From positions 62,001 to 126,000 of the forward strand of contig CAWHYW010000037.1 in assembly GCA_963833675.1 (NCBI GenBank): DNA of 64,000 bases, in the 5' to 3' direction. The notes under the pieces were generated by a model. That model did no database searches and had not been told where the DNA came from. It was given only the letters and a program-made list of their open reading frames with translations. The stretch comes from DASQDN01 sp963833675 (lineage in GTDB: Bacteria > Acidobacteriota > Terriglobia > Bryobacterales > Bryobacteraceae). Shown here piece by piece: positions 16,781 to 27,033 of this stretch (positions are counted from its first letter, which is position 1; each line of letters begins with the position of its first letter). The position numbers were made by a program, and so were the translations under genes.

Positions 16781-18370
16781 TCAGTCACTATGGGTGTCCT
16801 GATGAAATTCTCGGTTGGCGGCGGTGAAGCTCGTTTGCCATTCGAGTCCTACGGCTCCCCACGGATTCGGCCCTGCGATCGCGCCGTACCGCATCGACCA
16901 CAACATATAAATCATGGGGATAAGATAACCAAGCGCCAGAATGGACGCCCCCGCGGTGGACATAACATTGAGCACTTGAAACTCGGGCGGGTATGCGTGA
17001 TACCTGCGAGGCATTCCCATATAGCCGAGAATGAATTGCGGAAAGAATGTCAGATTGAAGCCCGCAAAAACAAGCAGCGCGGCGAACTTCGCCCAACCTT
17101 CGGGATACATCCGGCCCGTCATTTTTGGCCACCAGAAGTGTATTCCGCCCATATACGCCATCACCATGCCGCCCACCATGATGTAGTGGAAGTGCGCAAT
17201 GATGAAGTATGTATCGTGCACGTGCACGTCGAAGCCGAGCGCCGCAACGAACAGCCCCGTCAACCCGCCCATCGTAAAGAGTCCGATGAAGCCGAAGGCA
17301 TATAACATCGGCGTTGCATACGAGATCGATCCTTTGTAAAGCGTCGCCGTCCAGTTGAATACTTTGATCGCTGACGGAATCGCCACTAGATAGCTCAACA
17401 GCGAAAAGATCATGCCGGCGTAAACCGACTGCCCGCTGACGAACAGATGATGTCCCCAGACGAGAAACCCCAATACAGCGATCGCGAGGCTCGCGGCCGC
17501 TACGAATCCGTAGCCAAATACCCGCTTGCGAGAGAAACAGGTGATCAACTCGCTCACCACCCCCATGCCCGGCAGAATCATAATGTAAACGGCCGGGTGG
17601 GAATAGAACCAGAACAGATGCTGAAACAGCACGGGATCGCCGCCGATGTGGGGATCGAAAATACCGACATGCGCGATCCGTTCGAAGCCGAGCAGAACAA
17701 GCGTGATGGCGAGAACCGGCGTTCCCAGGACCTGAATCAAGCTGGTTGCGTAATGCGACCAGACAAACAGCGGCAGGCGCCCCCACGTCAGGCCCGGCGC
17801 CCGCATCTTATGGATGGTGACGATGAAATTCAATCCCGTGAGAATCGACGAGAACCCGGCGACGAATACGCCGGTCGCAGCCAACATCACATAACTGTTG
17901 GAGTAGGTGCTGCTGTACGGCGTGTAGAAGGTCCAGCCTGTATCCACGCCTCCGGAGACAATGGCCCACAACGCCAAGACGGCTCCGGCAATTAACAGGT
18001 ACCAACTGAGCAGGTTCACTTTCGGGAATGCCAGGTCGCGCGCGCCGATCATCAGAGGAATGAGAAAATTTCCCAGTGTTGCCGGAACGGATGGCACCAG
18101 GAACAGAAACACCATCACAATACCGTGCATGCTGAACAGCTTGTTGTACGTCTCCGCGGAAACAAGGTCCCCCTGCGGAGTGAGAAGCTCCAACCGTATC
18201 ATCACCGCGAACGCGCCGCCGATAAAGAAAAACAACGTGATCGAAATCAGATACAGAATTGCGATCCGCTTGTGGTCCTTTGTCAGCAGCCAGGAAGCGA
18301 TCGTATTGCCGTCGCCGAGATAACTGCGGCGTGCTGCTGATGCCGGCGGCTCGACTAATGGGGTGCTCAT
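16781..18370 (-). CDS. ctaD: caa3-type cytochrome c oxidase subunit I (A2-type)
   Basis: 529 residues with about 12 helices, the catalytic subunit reducing O2 to water and pumping protons. Haem a ligand His82 (FSMHGIVM), CuB ligands His258 (YSHPAVY, with cross-linked Tyr262), His307 and His308 (WGHHLF), and haem ligands in DTYFIIAHFHYIMVGG are all present. Lys336 of the K channel is there. The usual Glu at the D-channel end (GHPEVY) is replaced by Tyr256-Ser257 and Ala260, which defines the A2 type as in Rhodothermus caa3. Overlaps ctaC by 4 bases. Confidence 0.97.
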   Translation of the reverse strand: MSTPLVEPPASAARRSYLGDGNTIASWLLTKDHKRIAILYLISITLFFFIGGAFAVMIRLELLTPQGDLVSAETYNKLFSMHGIVMVFLFLVPSVPATLGNFLIPLMIGARDLAFPKVNLLSWYLLIAGAVLALWAIVSGGVDTGWTFYTPYSSTYSNSYVMLAATGVFVAGFSSILTGLNFIVTIHKMRAPGLTWGRLPLFVWSHYATSLIQVLGTPVLAITLVLLGFERIAHVGIFDPHIGGDPVLFQHLFWFYSHPAVYIMILPGMGVVSELITCFSRKRVFGYGFVAAASLAIAVLGFLVWGHHLFVSGQSVYAGMIFSLLSYLVAIPSAIKVFNWTATLYKGSISYATPMLYAFGFIGLFTMGGLTGLFVAALGFDVHVHDTYFIIAHFHYIMVGGMVMAYMGGIHFWWPKMTGRMYPEGWAKFAALLVFAGFNLTFFPQFILGYMGMPRRYHAYPPEFQVLNVMSTAGASILALGYLIPMIYMLWSMRYGAIAGPNPWGAVGLEWQTSFTAANREFHQDTHSD

Positions 18371-19378
18371 CGGACTTGACCTTTCTGCCCGGGCAGCTTA
18401 CTTAAGGATTCCTGCATTGTGGGTTTATACGTCGTTCCCCCTGTCGCGGGTTTGGAAAGAGAACGAATGTATGCGATGAGTTGCAACAATCCTTCCTCGT
18501 TGATCTGACCCTGGAATGTGGGCATAAGCTGCTCGAAGCCCGCGACCGTCTTCGCCCTCGGGTTCAGGATGGACTCACGAACGTAGGCTTCGTCGGCGGT
18601 CACCTGCGTGCCGTCCGTTAGCTTCACGGGGTTTCCAAACACTCCGCGAAGATTCGGGCAGCGTCCCTGAGTATCCAGCAAGTGGCATGTACTGCAGCCA
18701 TACTGCTGAAAGAGCTTCTCGCCTCTGGACGCCATCGAGCCCTCCCCGCCCGGACCGCTCAACCAGGCTTCAAACGCCGCGGGTTCCATCGCATAAATCC
18801 AGCCGATCATGCCTGAGTGCTGATTACCGCAGTACTCCGCGCAGAACAGGTGATACTGTCCGGCTTTGTTCGCGGTAAACCACATATATTCGTAACGCCC
18901 CGGCACAACGTCATGCTTGATGCGGAACGCCGGTATGTAGAAACTGTGGATCACATCCTCTGTTGCCATGATGAGTTTTACAGGACGGCCCACCGGAATG
19001 TGAAGTTCGTTGATCTCGCGCTGGCCTTCCGGATGCTGCAGCTTCCACATCCATTGCTTCCCCGTGACATACACTTCCATCGCGCCTTCGGGGGGAGTGG
19101 AGTTATCGAAATACACCTGTGCTCCCCAGGCGAAAATCACCATCGAGATCCCGAGAGGGATTACGCTCCAGATTGTCTCCAGGGTGTAAGAGCCTTCGAT
19201 CGGCTTGGGCACCTCCCGCGGGTGACGCCGCCGGAAGCGGATCGCGAAATACGGCCACCGCGAGAAATATTCCGATGGTAAATACCGCGCTCACGGCTAG
19301 CAGGAAGAAATAGAGGTGGTCCACCTCACTCGCCATCGTGGAGGCGGCTTCGGGAAAGAGAGGGAGATACCCTAGCAT
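18367..19378 (-). CDS. ctaC: Cytochrome c oxidase subunit II with fused cytochrome c (caa3), one frame break
   Basis: Two N-terminal helices (LYFFLLAVSAVFTIGIFLAVAVF and VIPLGISMVIFAWGAQVYF) precede the CuA cupredoxin domain, with the copper site CAEYCGNQHSGM preceded by MATEDVIHSFYIP. A cytochrome c domain follows (QQYGCSTCHLLD, then Met in QLMPTFQG), which makes this caa3-type. The frame breaks once near 19245, in FRDPL/FAIRFRRRHPREV; the two parts join after adding one base. The start is ATG 19378, overlapping the SCO stop. It takes electrons from the cytochromes of alternative complex III. Confidence 0.92.
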
Positions 19379-20148
19379 TGTTTCCTCCGGCTGAGCAGAA
19401 CAATGCCTGTGATCATCGCGAATACAGTGAGCGTACCTGCGATCCGCACGATACGCGTGATTAATAGCCCGTACTTGCCGGTGGACGGATCATAGTGAAA
19501 GCAAAAGAGCAGGATCCTGTCCACGGGGTTGCCGATCTTTCGCTCGCTCGCCTCGATGATACCCAGGCGGAGATCTCTAGGCGGATACTCAACGCCATAG
19601 AAGTATCGTGACAATTTTCCTTCGGGGGTCAGCACCATGATGCCGCTGGCATGCACGAACTGATCGGTCTTGGGATCGTACCTGTAACGAAACCCCGCTG
19701 CCGACGCGAGGCGTTCAATCGAATCCTGGTCTGCCGTCAGAAAATGCCATCCGGCGGCGCCGGACGGTCTGCGGTATTTCTCCAGATAGTTGGCTTTTTT
19801 CGCGAAAGCCAACGCCGGAGTCTCCCGCGGATCGAAGCTGATAGTGACGATCTCAAAATCCTTGGCCGGGTCCAACGAAATGGTGCGGAAGGCGCGCAGC
19901 ATCCCGTTCAGCACCATGTCACAAAGCATCGGGCACTTGTAATAGACAAACGACAACACAACGGGCCGCTTTTCAAAGTACTCGCCGAGCTTTACCTGAG
20001 CGCCCGATTCATCGCGTACATCGACGTCGAGTGGAATCGAAGCGTTCAGCTTTTGATCGATGCCGATGTTCCGTAGTTGCGGCGGCAATTCCGATTCCGC
20101 GAGTACTGCAGCGGAACAGCAAAGCAGCAAGAGCAGAGGCCGGGTCAC
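19372..20148 (-). CDS. SCO1/SenC copper chaperone
   Basis: Starts at GTG 20148, overlapping the upstream stop (GTGA). There is a signal peptide or anchor (TRPLLLLLCCSAAVLAES), then the thioredoxin-like SCO domain with copper ligands Cys72 and Cys76 (YKCPMLCDMVLNG) and His166 (FVHASGI). A C-terminal helix (TVFAMITGIVLLS) anchors it to the membrane. It delivers copper to the CuA site of the oxidase encoded next. Confidence 0.92.
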   Translation of the reverse strand: MTRPLLLLLCCSAAVLAESELPPQLRNIGIDQKLNASIPLDVDVRDESGAQVKLGEYFEKRPVVLSFVYYKCPMLCDMVLNGMLRAFRTISLDPAKDFEIVTISFDPRETPALAFAKKANYLEKYRRPSGAAGWHFLTADQDSIERLASAAGFRYRYDPKTDQFVHASGIMVLTPEGKLSRYFYGVEYPPRDLRLGIIEASERKIGNPVDRILLFCFHYDPSTGKYGLLITRIVRIAGTLTVFAMITGIVLLSRRKQC

Positions 20149-20549
20149 TTTTTTGCTCCCTGTTGCTGCGGCGCCTGCGGCAATCCGCGCTCGAGAACCA
20201 AGTCCATGGCGCGATCGATCGGCAGGCGAACAACACCGGCGTTCCGGTCGATCCAGCCATAGGTCTGCACCTGTTTGCCCTCCCACAATCGAAAATTCCT
20301 CAGCTCGGTGGGCGGGCTGACCTGCAACCGGGGCTCGGGTGGGACTTGGTGCGCCGACGCGAAGGGCGATAAAGGCCCGCCTCGATCGTTATGATCCCTG
20401 AGATAGACCCATAGTCCAGCGAGCGCGAAATGAACTACGACACCCATGATTACCAGCCCGACAGCGAACCATACGATCGCGCGCACACTGAGGTCGCTGG
20501 TCTCATGGGCGTGAACGGGTGTGTCGTGTGTCGCGGGGCCTTTTGGCAT
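20145..20549 (-). CDS. Unrecognised single-helix membrane protein within the complex III/caa3 operon
   Basis: 134 residues. One hydrophobic helix (IVWFAVGLVIMGVVVHFALAG) is followed by a periplasmic tail with PPEPRLQVSPPTELRNF, KQVQTYGWIDRNAGVVRLP and IDRAMDLVLERGLP. The tail motif 'GWIDRNAGVVRLPIDRAM' strongly recalls short proteins seen in other complex III/caa3 operons that are named only as hypothetical. The gene fits exactly between actF and the SCO gene, sharing codons at both ends. I infer an assembly or bridging role; no cofactor site is visible. Confidence 0.75.
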   Translation of the reverse strand: MPKGPATHDTPVHAHETSDLSVRAIVWFAVGLVIMGVVVHFALAGLWVYLRDHNDRGGPLSPFASAHQVPPEPRLQVSPPTELRNFRLWEGKQVQTYGWIDRNAGVVRLPIDRAMDLVLERGLPQAPQQQGAKK

Positions 20550-20550
20550 A

Positions 20551-21666
20551 TCAATCTCCCGCCGTCCGTAATGCTGTCTCCTGCAGCCACGGCCCGCGCG
20601 CTAGCTGCCAAATGAAGACCGCGAGCCATACTCCGCCAACTCCCACCAAAGTGGCGGCGTCGAGCCAATGGATATGCACGGAACGCCAGTGGGCCGGTTG
20701 CACATTCCAATACAGATCGACAAAGCGCATCACAATCATGCCCACCGCAATGGCTCCAAGCATCTGCGTTCTGCGCTTTACATACCGGCTTAGCAGTAGA
20801 AGGAACGGGACGGCAAAATGGAACACGACAAGCGCCAGCGCGACCCATTGCCAGCCGCCGCCCAACCGGTGTACAAACCACGGATTCTCATCCGGCAGAT
20901 TGCCGGACCAGATGATCAGGAATTGGGAAAAAGACGTGTACGCCCACAGGATCACAAATGTGAGCATGAGATTGCCCAAGTCGAGCATTCGCGTGGGTCG
21001 CGCAACGTGCGCGATGACACCCTCATCCGCAATCCACATCAGAAAAATAATACCGAGAGCCAGCGCGGAGAGTAACTGTCCCACGATAAAGATCAGTCCG
21101 AACATGGTGGAGAACCATTCCGGCTCCAACGACATCACCCAATCGATGAAGGCGAATGTAACGACAAACCCGTGCACCACCAAACCCGGACCGCTTATCT
21201 TCTGCAGCCGGCGTGTGATCGGCTCCGTGCCCCGATTGAGAAGCACCATGTAAAGGAGCCACACAGCGAAATAAATCGCGGCCCGGATCAGGAAGCCAGG
21301 CGTATTGAGATACGGCGCCTTGAACTGCAGGATGTGACTCTTCGCTACCTCATCCGGGTGACTCCATATATAGAGATGAGGAATGCCGATCAGCACAGGA
21401 ATCAGCAGCAAGAGCATGAGCGGGATCGTTCGTGAGCCGGATTCAAATAAACGGCGCGTTAGAAAGCCCCAATTGCCTCCTGTCATATGAAAGATCATCA
21501 GCAGCGAAATGCACCCAAGCGCAATCCCGAGCCAGAGCAGGTAGCTGACAAGATAGGACCGGTAAAACTGGCCGGGATCGAACATCCATCCCACGGCTGA
21601 GAGAATCAGACCCACCACACCCGTCCCTATCGCGATATTGCGAACGCGATACAGCCGGTCCTTCAT
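20551..21666 (-). CDS. actF: Alternative complex III subunit ActF
   Basis: 371 residues with about ten membrane helices. It is a paralogue of ActC (NrfD-like) but shorter, with the usual ActF blocks TGGNWGFLTRRLFESGSRTIP, FAIDWVMSLEPEW-like FIDWVMSLEPEWFSTMFGLI and DLGNLMLTFVILWAYTSFSQFLIIWSGNLPDE (quoted in parts). It is part of the quinol:cytochrome c oxidoreductase complex. It overlaps actE by 4 bases and precedes the small unknown gene. Confidence 0.93.
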   Translation of the reverse strand: MKDRLYRVRNIAIGTGVVGLILSAVGWMFDPGQFYRSYLVSYLLWLGIALGCISLLMIFHMTGGNWGFLTRRLFESGSRTIPLMLLLLIPVLIGIPHLYIWSHPDEVAKSHILQFKAPYLNTPGFLIRAAIYFAVWLLYMVLLNRGTEPITRRLQKISGPGLVVHGFVVTFAFIDWVMSLEPEWFSTMFGLIFIVGQLLSALALGIIFLMWIADEGVIAHVARPTRMLDLGNLMLTFVILWAYTSFSQFLIIWSGNLPDENPWFVHRLGGGWQWVALALVVFHFAVPFLLLLSRYVKRRTQMLGAIAVGMIVMRFVDLYWNVQPAHWRSVHIHWLDAATLVGVGGVWLAVFIWQLARGPWLQETALRTAGD

Positions 21667-22241
21667 TGCTTCTCCTCCTCAAGGCTGGATCGTTTATCCG
21701 GGGGCACATCGTTTACAGTTGCGGAGCGGCTCACCTGCAGCACCCGAATATAAGCCGCAATCGCCCAGCGGTCACGAGGAGCTACACGCGCGGCGTAGCT
21801 ATGCATCGCGCCGAATCCGTTTGTGATTACATCGAAGTAGTGGCCGAGCGGCTGAGTGCGTACGCGTTCGCTGGTATATAACGGAGGATGGCTGAAGCCG
21901 CGCTGCACGATCATTCCATTGCCTTCGCCGGTTTGCCCGTGGCAAGGCGTGCAGTAAATGGTGAACCGCTCACGCCCGCGATCGAGAACATCCCGCGTCA
22001 GCGGAAATGGAAGGGTATCCACGAACTGATCGCCGCGTTTTCCGGTATAGAATACGGCGTCGCTGTTCAACTGGCCGCGCGCCACGGTCCCCTCGATATA
22101 TGGCCTCGCAGATCGTCCATCCGCAAAAAACGTGCTCTCTTGCAGAGGGTCGTAGCGGGGCTGATCGTGCATGTCCTGGCGGCAGGCGGATAACGCGGCG
22201 CAGAACGGCAGCAGGATGAGCGCTCGCTTATGCCGTGACAT
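21663..22241 (-). CDS. actE: Alternative complex III subunit ActE, monohaem cytochrome c
   Basis: 192 residues. The signal peptide ends in a lipobox-like LSAC, so it is probably a lipoprotein. There is one haem site (YCTPCHGQTGEGNG) and a Met in a later loop (TNGFGAMHSYAARV). The start overlaps actD by 14 bases. It is the cytochrome c subunit that carries electrons from the complex to the oxidase CuA or its cytochrome domain. Confidence 0.93.
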   Translation of the reverse strand: MSRHKRALILLPFCAALSACRQDMHDQPRYDPLQESTFFADGRSARPYIEGTVARGQLNSDAVFYTGKRGDQFVDTLPFPLTRDVLDRGRERFTIYCTPCHGQTGEGNGMIVQRGFSHPPLYTSERVRTQPLGHYFDVITNGFGAMHSYAARVAPRDRWAIAAYIRVLQVSRSATVNDVPPDKRSSLEEEKQ

Positions 22242-22776
22242 CGCTCACCTCAACACTGCCTTGCCGTTGAAGAAACGCGCGTGTGGCTGTCAAATCGAAC
22301 AACGGGTCCCTGGCTTCGATGCACAAGAAAAACCGGTCCTGCGATGCGCGTACAAATCCAGGAACGTTGAATGCGGGATGATACGGCATTGGCAGCTTGT
22401 TCAATGCGAGCATGCCGAATACCGCCGATAGCGCCGCACACAGCACAGTGGTCTCAAACGTAACGGGAATATATGCCGGCCAACTGTGGACAGGACGGCC
22501 GCCAACGTTGTGAGCGTAAGAAATCACGGTCATGTAATACTGAAGTCCGTATCCACCGATACACCCGAAAATCCCCCCGGCCAGGACGATTTTCGCAACC
22601 GCGGTTCGCTTCACTCCGATTATCTCGGCGAGTCCGTGGACAGGCATTGGCGTGTAGGTCTCGATGCGCTTATAGCCCGCTTCAACCGCACTGCGGGCGG
22701 CATCCAGAAGCTCTTCGGCCGTCTCAAACTCCGCCATTACGCCGTAGATCACCTGGTCAGTCATGGGGTCAGTCAT
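22228..22776 (-). CDS. actD: Alternative complex III subunit ActD (DUF3341)
   Basis: 182 residues with two central helices (IVLAGGIFGCIGGYGLQYY and TVLCAALSAVFGMLALNKLP) between soluble ends. The opening YGVMAEFETAEELLDAA and the ending DRFFLCIEARDPLFD are the family (DUF3341) marks. A second Met (TDQVIYG) five codons in is another possible start. Overlaps actC by 8 bases. Confidence 0.93.
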   Translation of the reverse strand: MTDPMTDQVIYGVMAEFETAEELLDAARSAVEAGYKRIETYTPMPVHGLAEIIGVKRTAVAKIVLAGGIFGCIGGYGLQYYMTVISYAHNVGGRPVHSWPAYIPVTFETTVLCAALSAVFGMLALNKLPMPYHPAFNVPGFVRASQDRFFLCIEARDPLFDLTATRAFLQRQGSVEVSDVTA

Positions 22777-24133
22777 GGGAACTCCCCACAGGCGTCCGAA
22801 TCCGGTGATGCACTAACTCGCGCACCTCGAATATTGAGATCATCGGCAACACACGCACGAACAGGAACAGACAAGCGAGAAAGAATCCGATGGTGCCGAT
22901 GAAGGTGGTCCAATCCCAAACGGTCGGCCAGTACATGTCCCACGAGGAGGGCAGAAAGTCGCGATGCAAGCTGGTGATGACGATGACGAAGCGCTCCAGC
23001 CACATACCGACATTCACCACCATCGCCACAACCCACAGCACGAATACATTATTCCGAACCCGATAGGACCAAAGCGACTGCGGGATAACGATATTGCACG
23101 CAATCAGAGCCCAGTAGAACGGCCAGTAAGGGCCCGTCATCCGGTTCTTCATCATGAATCCCTCGTAGGTATTGGCGCTATACCAGGCCATGAACGTCTC
23201 CATCGCATAGCCATAAGCCACGATCAACCCTGTGGCAAGCATCACCTTGCCCATGGCGTGCAAGTGCCGCGCGGTAATGAAATCGTAAAGGTGGTAATAA
23301 CGCCGGAGCGGGATCATCAGCGAGAGAACCATGGCGAAGCCCGAGTAGATTGCGCCCGCCACGAAGTAAGGCGGGAAGATGGTGGTGTGCCAACCGGGCA
23401 GGATCGCGATCGAGAAGTCGAAGCTGACGACCGTGTGTACCGAGACGACCAGCGGGGTCGCTAAGCCCGCCAACAGCAGATAGGCCATCTCGTATCGCGC
23501 CCAATGATGAGTCGATCCACGCCAACCGAGCGCCAGCACGCCATAAATAATCTTCTGGGCCCTATTCTTCGCGCGATCGCGCAAGGATGCAACGTCCGGA
23601 ATCAGGCCGACGTACCAGAACACCAGCGACACCGTGAGATACGTGCTCACGGCGAAGACGTCCCAGATCAGGGGACTCCTTGGCTGCGGCCACAAGTACA
23701 TCGTGTTGGGATACGGAAGAAGCCAATAGAAGAGCCAGGGCCGGCCAAGGTGAAGGATCGGAAACATTCCGGCGCAGGCGACGGCAAACAATGTCATCGC
23801 CTCGGCAAAACGGTTGATGGAGGTTCGCCAGTCCTGCTTGAGCAGTAGCAGAATCGCCGAGATCAAAGTGCCGGCGTGCCCGATTCCAATCCACCAAACG
23901 AAGTTGACGATTGCGAGCCCCCAGGCAATAGGCACGTTGACGCCCCAGATCCCGATGCCGCGGAGGAACAAATATCCGATGGCTGTGAACAGCGCCATCG
24001 TGATCAGGAAGCTTACGGCGAATCCGAACACCCAGCCGAATCGGATCTTGCCCGTTAAAACAATCTCGCCGATATCCTTTGTCGCTGTCGTGTAAGTTTG
24101 TTCTGGAGCGAGGACGATCTCTTCATCGGTCAC
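22769..24133 (-). CDS. actC: Alternative complex III subunit ActC (NrfD-like, quinol-interacting)
   Basis: 454 residues with about ten helices. The N-terminal stretch WGLAIVNFVWWIGIGHAGTL and the FRYWYSANTYEGF-type segment (MAWYSANTYEGFMMKNRMTG) are typical of the NrfD-like subunit of this complex. The middle segment LHLGRPWLFYWLLPYPNTMY is also family-specific. This subunit is thought to bind menaquinol. It overlaps actB by 4 bases. Confidence 0.95.
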   Translation of the reverse strand: MTDEEIVLAPEQTYTTATKDIGEIVLTGKIRFGWVFGFAVSFLITMALFTAIGYLFLRGIGIWGVNVPIAWGLAIVNFVWWIGIGHAGTLISAILLLLKQDWRTSINRFAEAMTLFAVACAGMFPILHLGRPWLFYWLLPYPNTMYLWPQPRSPLIWDVFAVSTYLTVSLVFWYVGLIPDVASLRDRAKNRAQKIIYGVLALGWRGSTHHWARYEMAYLLLAGLATPLVVSVHTVVSFDFSIAILPGWHTTIFPPYFVAGAIYSGFAMVLSLMIPLRRYYHLYDFITARHLHAMGKVMLATGLIVAYGYAMETFMAWYSANTYEGFMMKNRMTGPYWPFYWALIACNIVIPQSLWSYRVRNNVFVLWVVAMVVNVGMWLERFVIVITSLHRDFLPSSWDMYWPTVWDWTTFIGTIGFFLACLFLFVRVLPMISIFEVRELVHHRIRTPVGSSHD

Positions 24134-27025
24134 GACTGTTCGCCTCCAAGTTCCGGATTAGGATTTGTCACCCTCGCCAGATATGTTGTTCGTGGGCGAG
24201 TATTCAAGTCCGCAAGCACGCCATAGTTGCGAGGCTGGGCTTTAATCTTCGAAACCCGGCTATTCGGATCGTTGATGTTACCGAAAACGATTGCCTTGCC
24301 CGGACACACCTGCTCGCATGCGGTCTGAAATTCCCCGTCGTTGGCGAGCCGTCCTTCCTTGTCGGCCTCGATCTTCACCTCCTGGATTCGCTGAACACAA
24401 TACGTGCACTTTTCCATTACTCCCCGGCTTCGTACCGTAACGTCTGGGTTTCTCATTCCGTACAGGCTCTTGCTGTACCAGTCCGAGTAAAGGAAGAAGT
24501 TGAAGCGCCGGACCTTATAAGGACAGTTGTTCGAGCAGTAGCGCGTGCCCACGCAGCGGTTATAGACCATTTCGTTCAGGCCTTCATCGCTGTGCACCGT
24601 AGCCGCAACGGGGCAGACGACTTCGCAAGGCGCCTTCTCGCAGTGCTGGCAAAGCATCGGCTGATAGTAGATGCGGGGTTGGCTTACATTACCTTCGAAG
24701 TACCGGTCAATGCGTATCCAGTGCATCTCGCGAGCGTTCAGAACCTCTTTTTTTCCAACCACCGGGATGTTGTTTTCGGCCTGGCATGCGACCACACATG
24801 CATTACAGCCGACGCATGCATTGTGATCGATGGCCATGCCCCACGCGTACGTCGTCCTTTGAAACTCGGGATAAAGCGTGAGACCAGGTGGAGGCGGCGG
24901 CTCTTCGTGAATCGCGAACTGGGGATCTTTGTGGAATTCTTCAATTGCGGCGGTCCGGACGATCGGCCTGCCTTCCATGCTGTGGTGATCCTGTGTACTT
25001 GCGAGTGCGTACCGCCGTCCGGTTTTCTTAATCTCCAGCCCTAACCCGCCCCACGGCTGATCGGAAGTGCGGAATGCGTACGCATCGAAGCCAGTCCCAG
25101 TGGCGATCTGTCCCCCTTTCCGGCGGCCATAGCCGAAATGGACGAGGACGGAATCGTCTGCGTGACCAGGTACTACCCATACAGGCGCCGCAATCGACCG
25201 CTCGCGATAATGCAGCTCCACGACATCATCATTCTTCAGACCCAAGCGTTGAGCCGTCCGCGGACTCATGAGCGCCGCGTTGTCCCATGTAAGCTTTGTC
25301 AACGGTCGTGGCAACTCCTGAAGCCAAGCGTTATTCGCAAAACGGCCATCCCAAATCGACGGGTCCGGACGAAACACGAGTTCCAGTCCCGATTCCGGCC
25401 GGTTCGCAGCGGGTATCTGCGGAGGTGTGACCGTCACCGTTGACGGCTTGACCTGATTTGCGACTACGCCATCGTGCAAGGCAGTGCGCCACTGGGCTTC
25501 GAAGTCACCCGTAATCCGCGTCTCCCAGTACTCGCGCAGAATATCGTACGAGCTTCGGTCCGGCCTGTCCGTTAAAGACGCCAGAAATTCATGCGCAGTG
25601 TGGCCATCGTAGAGCGGCTCGATGAGCGGCTGAATCAGGCTTGTTGTGCCGTCCACAGCACGCGCATCGCTCCATGATTCCAAATAGTGCGCCGCCGGAA
25701 CATGCCAGTGAGAGTACTCGGAGGTCTCGTCCTGATAGAGTCCCAACCGAGCGCTGTTCTTGATGTTCTTCAGCGCATCGCGAAATCCCATATCGGATGG
25801 GGCATCGAAGACTGGATTGCCACCGAGGATCAGCAGAGTCTGTACGTTGCCCGCTTTCATCTCGTTAACGAGAGACCACAGGGACTCTATTGTGCCCGAC
25901 CCACCGGCGCGCACCGACTGGGTGTAAGAGACAGTTTGCCCCACATTGCCTAACGCGACATTGATTGCGTGCGCTGCCACCTGAACAGAAGCGGGCATGT
26001 GATGCCCGGCGATGACAAGACTTCTGCCGCGATGCGCCTGCAGATCACGTGCGATTGCCGATAGAGCACGATCCGCTCCGGCCGGCAGGTTGGACGCGGC
26101 TCCTCCTCCACTTACGGCTTGTGACAAAGCGGATGCGAAACCGGGAATATCGACTGCGCGCATGGCAATGCGGTGATCGGCGCAGCCCCCAGTCGAAGAT
26201 GGCGAAGGCTCCACAACGTACAGTCTGTTCATCCCATCCGAGGCGCTGGCCAGACGCCGGCGATCCGTGAACTCACGCGCATGGCGCACGCTCGCCGGTC
26301 CGGACGCGAGAAAATCCGCATCCAGCGAGACGATAACGTCTGCCTTGGAGAGGTCATATAGAACCTCGACCGGCTGGCCGAAAGCTGTCGCCCGCTCCCC
26401 GAGTTCGGTTGGGTCGTAGACGTTCCACCGCATTTCGGGAAACTGCTTCTGCAACTCAGATAGCTGCCAGATCAGCGCTGGTGAGCTTACCGGCTCAGAC
26501 AGAATTCGCAGACCCCTGCCCCGATCGGCGATGTGCTGCTCGCGAATCAACGCCATCGCGGATAGAAACTTCACCCAGGCGCTGATTTGCCCGTTATAGA
26601 TGACCGTATGGGAGCGGTCGGGATCGTATAAGCCGAGCAAGGATGCCTGCGCGAACACGTCGGTTGCGCCCATGCTCATCGGATGCTGCGGATTTCCTTC
26701 GATCTTCGTTGGCCGGCCAAGATGGCTCTCCACCAGAACGCCCTTTGCATAGCCGCTCATCGGCATCGCCGTAGCAAAGAATAACGATTTGCCAGGAGTG
26801 AACTGTTCCGGTTGCCTTACGTACGGCACGATCGTTTCGGTGGGTTGACGGGTACATGCGGTCAATCCAGCCAGAGCAAACGATGCCGACATCAGCCGCA
26901 ATACTTCGCGCCGGTTCACCGGCTTCAGCCACTCCTCGGATCGAGAAGGAAACTCGTCTTCTACGAATCGCTCAAATGCCGGGGTGCCTTTCCAGATGAT
27001 CGACGCTTTTCCAAAACCTCGGCAT
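24130..27025 (-). CDS. actB: Alternative complex III subunit ActB, fused molybdopterin-like and iron-sulfur protein
   Basis: About 965 residues. A short leader with a Tat motif (VNRREVLRLMSASFALAGLT) is followed by a degenerate molybdopterin-oxidoreductase half and then a ferredoxin half with cysteine sites CVGCNACVVACQ, CQHCEKAPCEVVCP, CVGTRYCSNNCP and CTYCVQRIQEVK...CEQVCP, for three or four Fe-S clusters. One frame break near 26982, in a run of four bases (GGGG), separates the Met start at 27025 (AAGGAG just upstream) from the rest; the missing piece reads MPRFWKSVDHLER, joining to AFERFVEDEFPSRSEEW. It is the largest subunit, periplasm-facing, relaying electrons from quinol to ActA/ActE. 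Confidence 0.92.
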
Positions 27026-27033
27026 TTCTCTCC

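Noticed and set aside
24130..27025. ActB as a second nitrate-type molybdoenzyme
   Set aside because: Its molybdopterin half is degenerate and the surrounding genes are all alternative complex III subunits.
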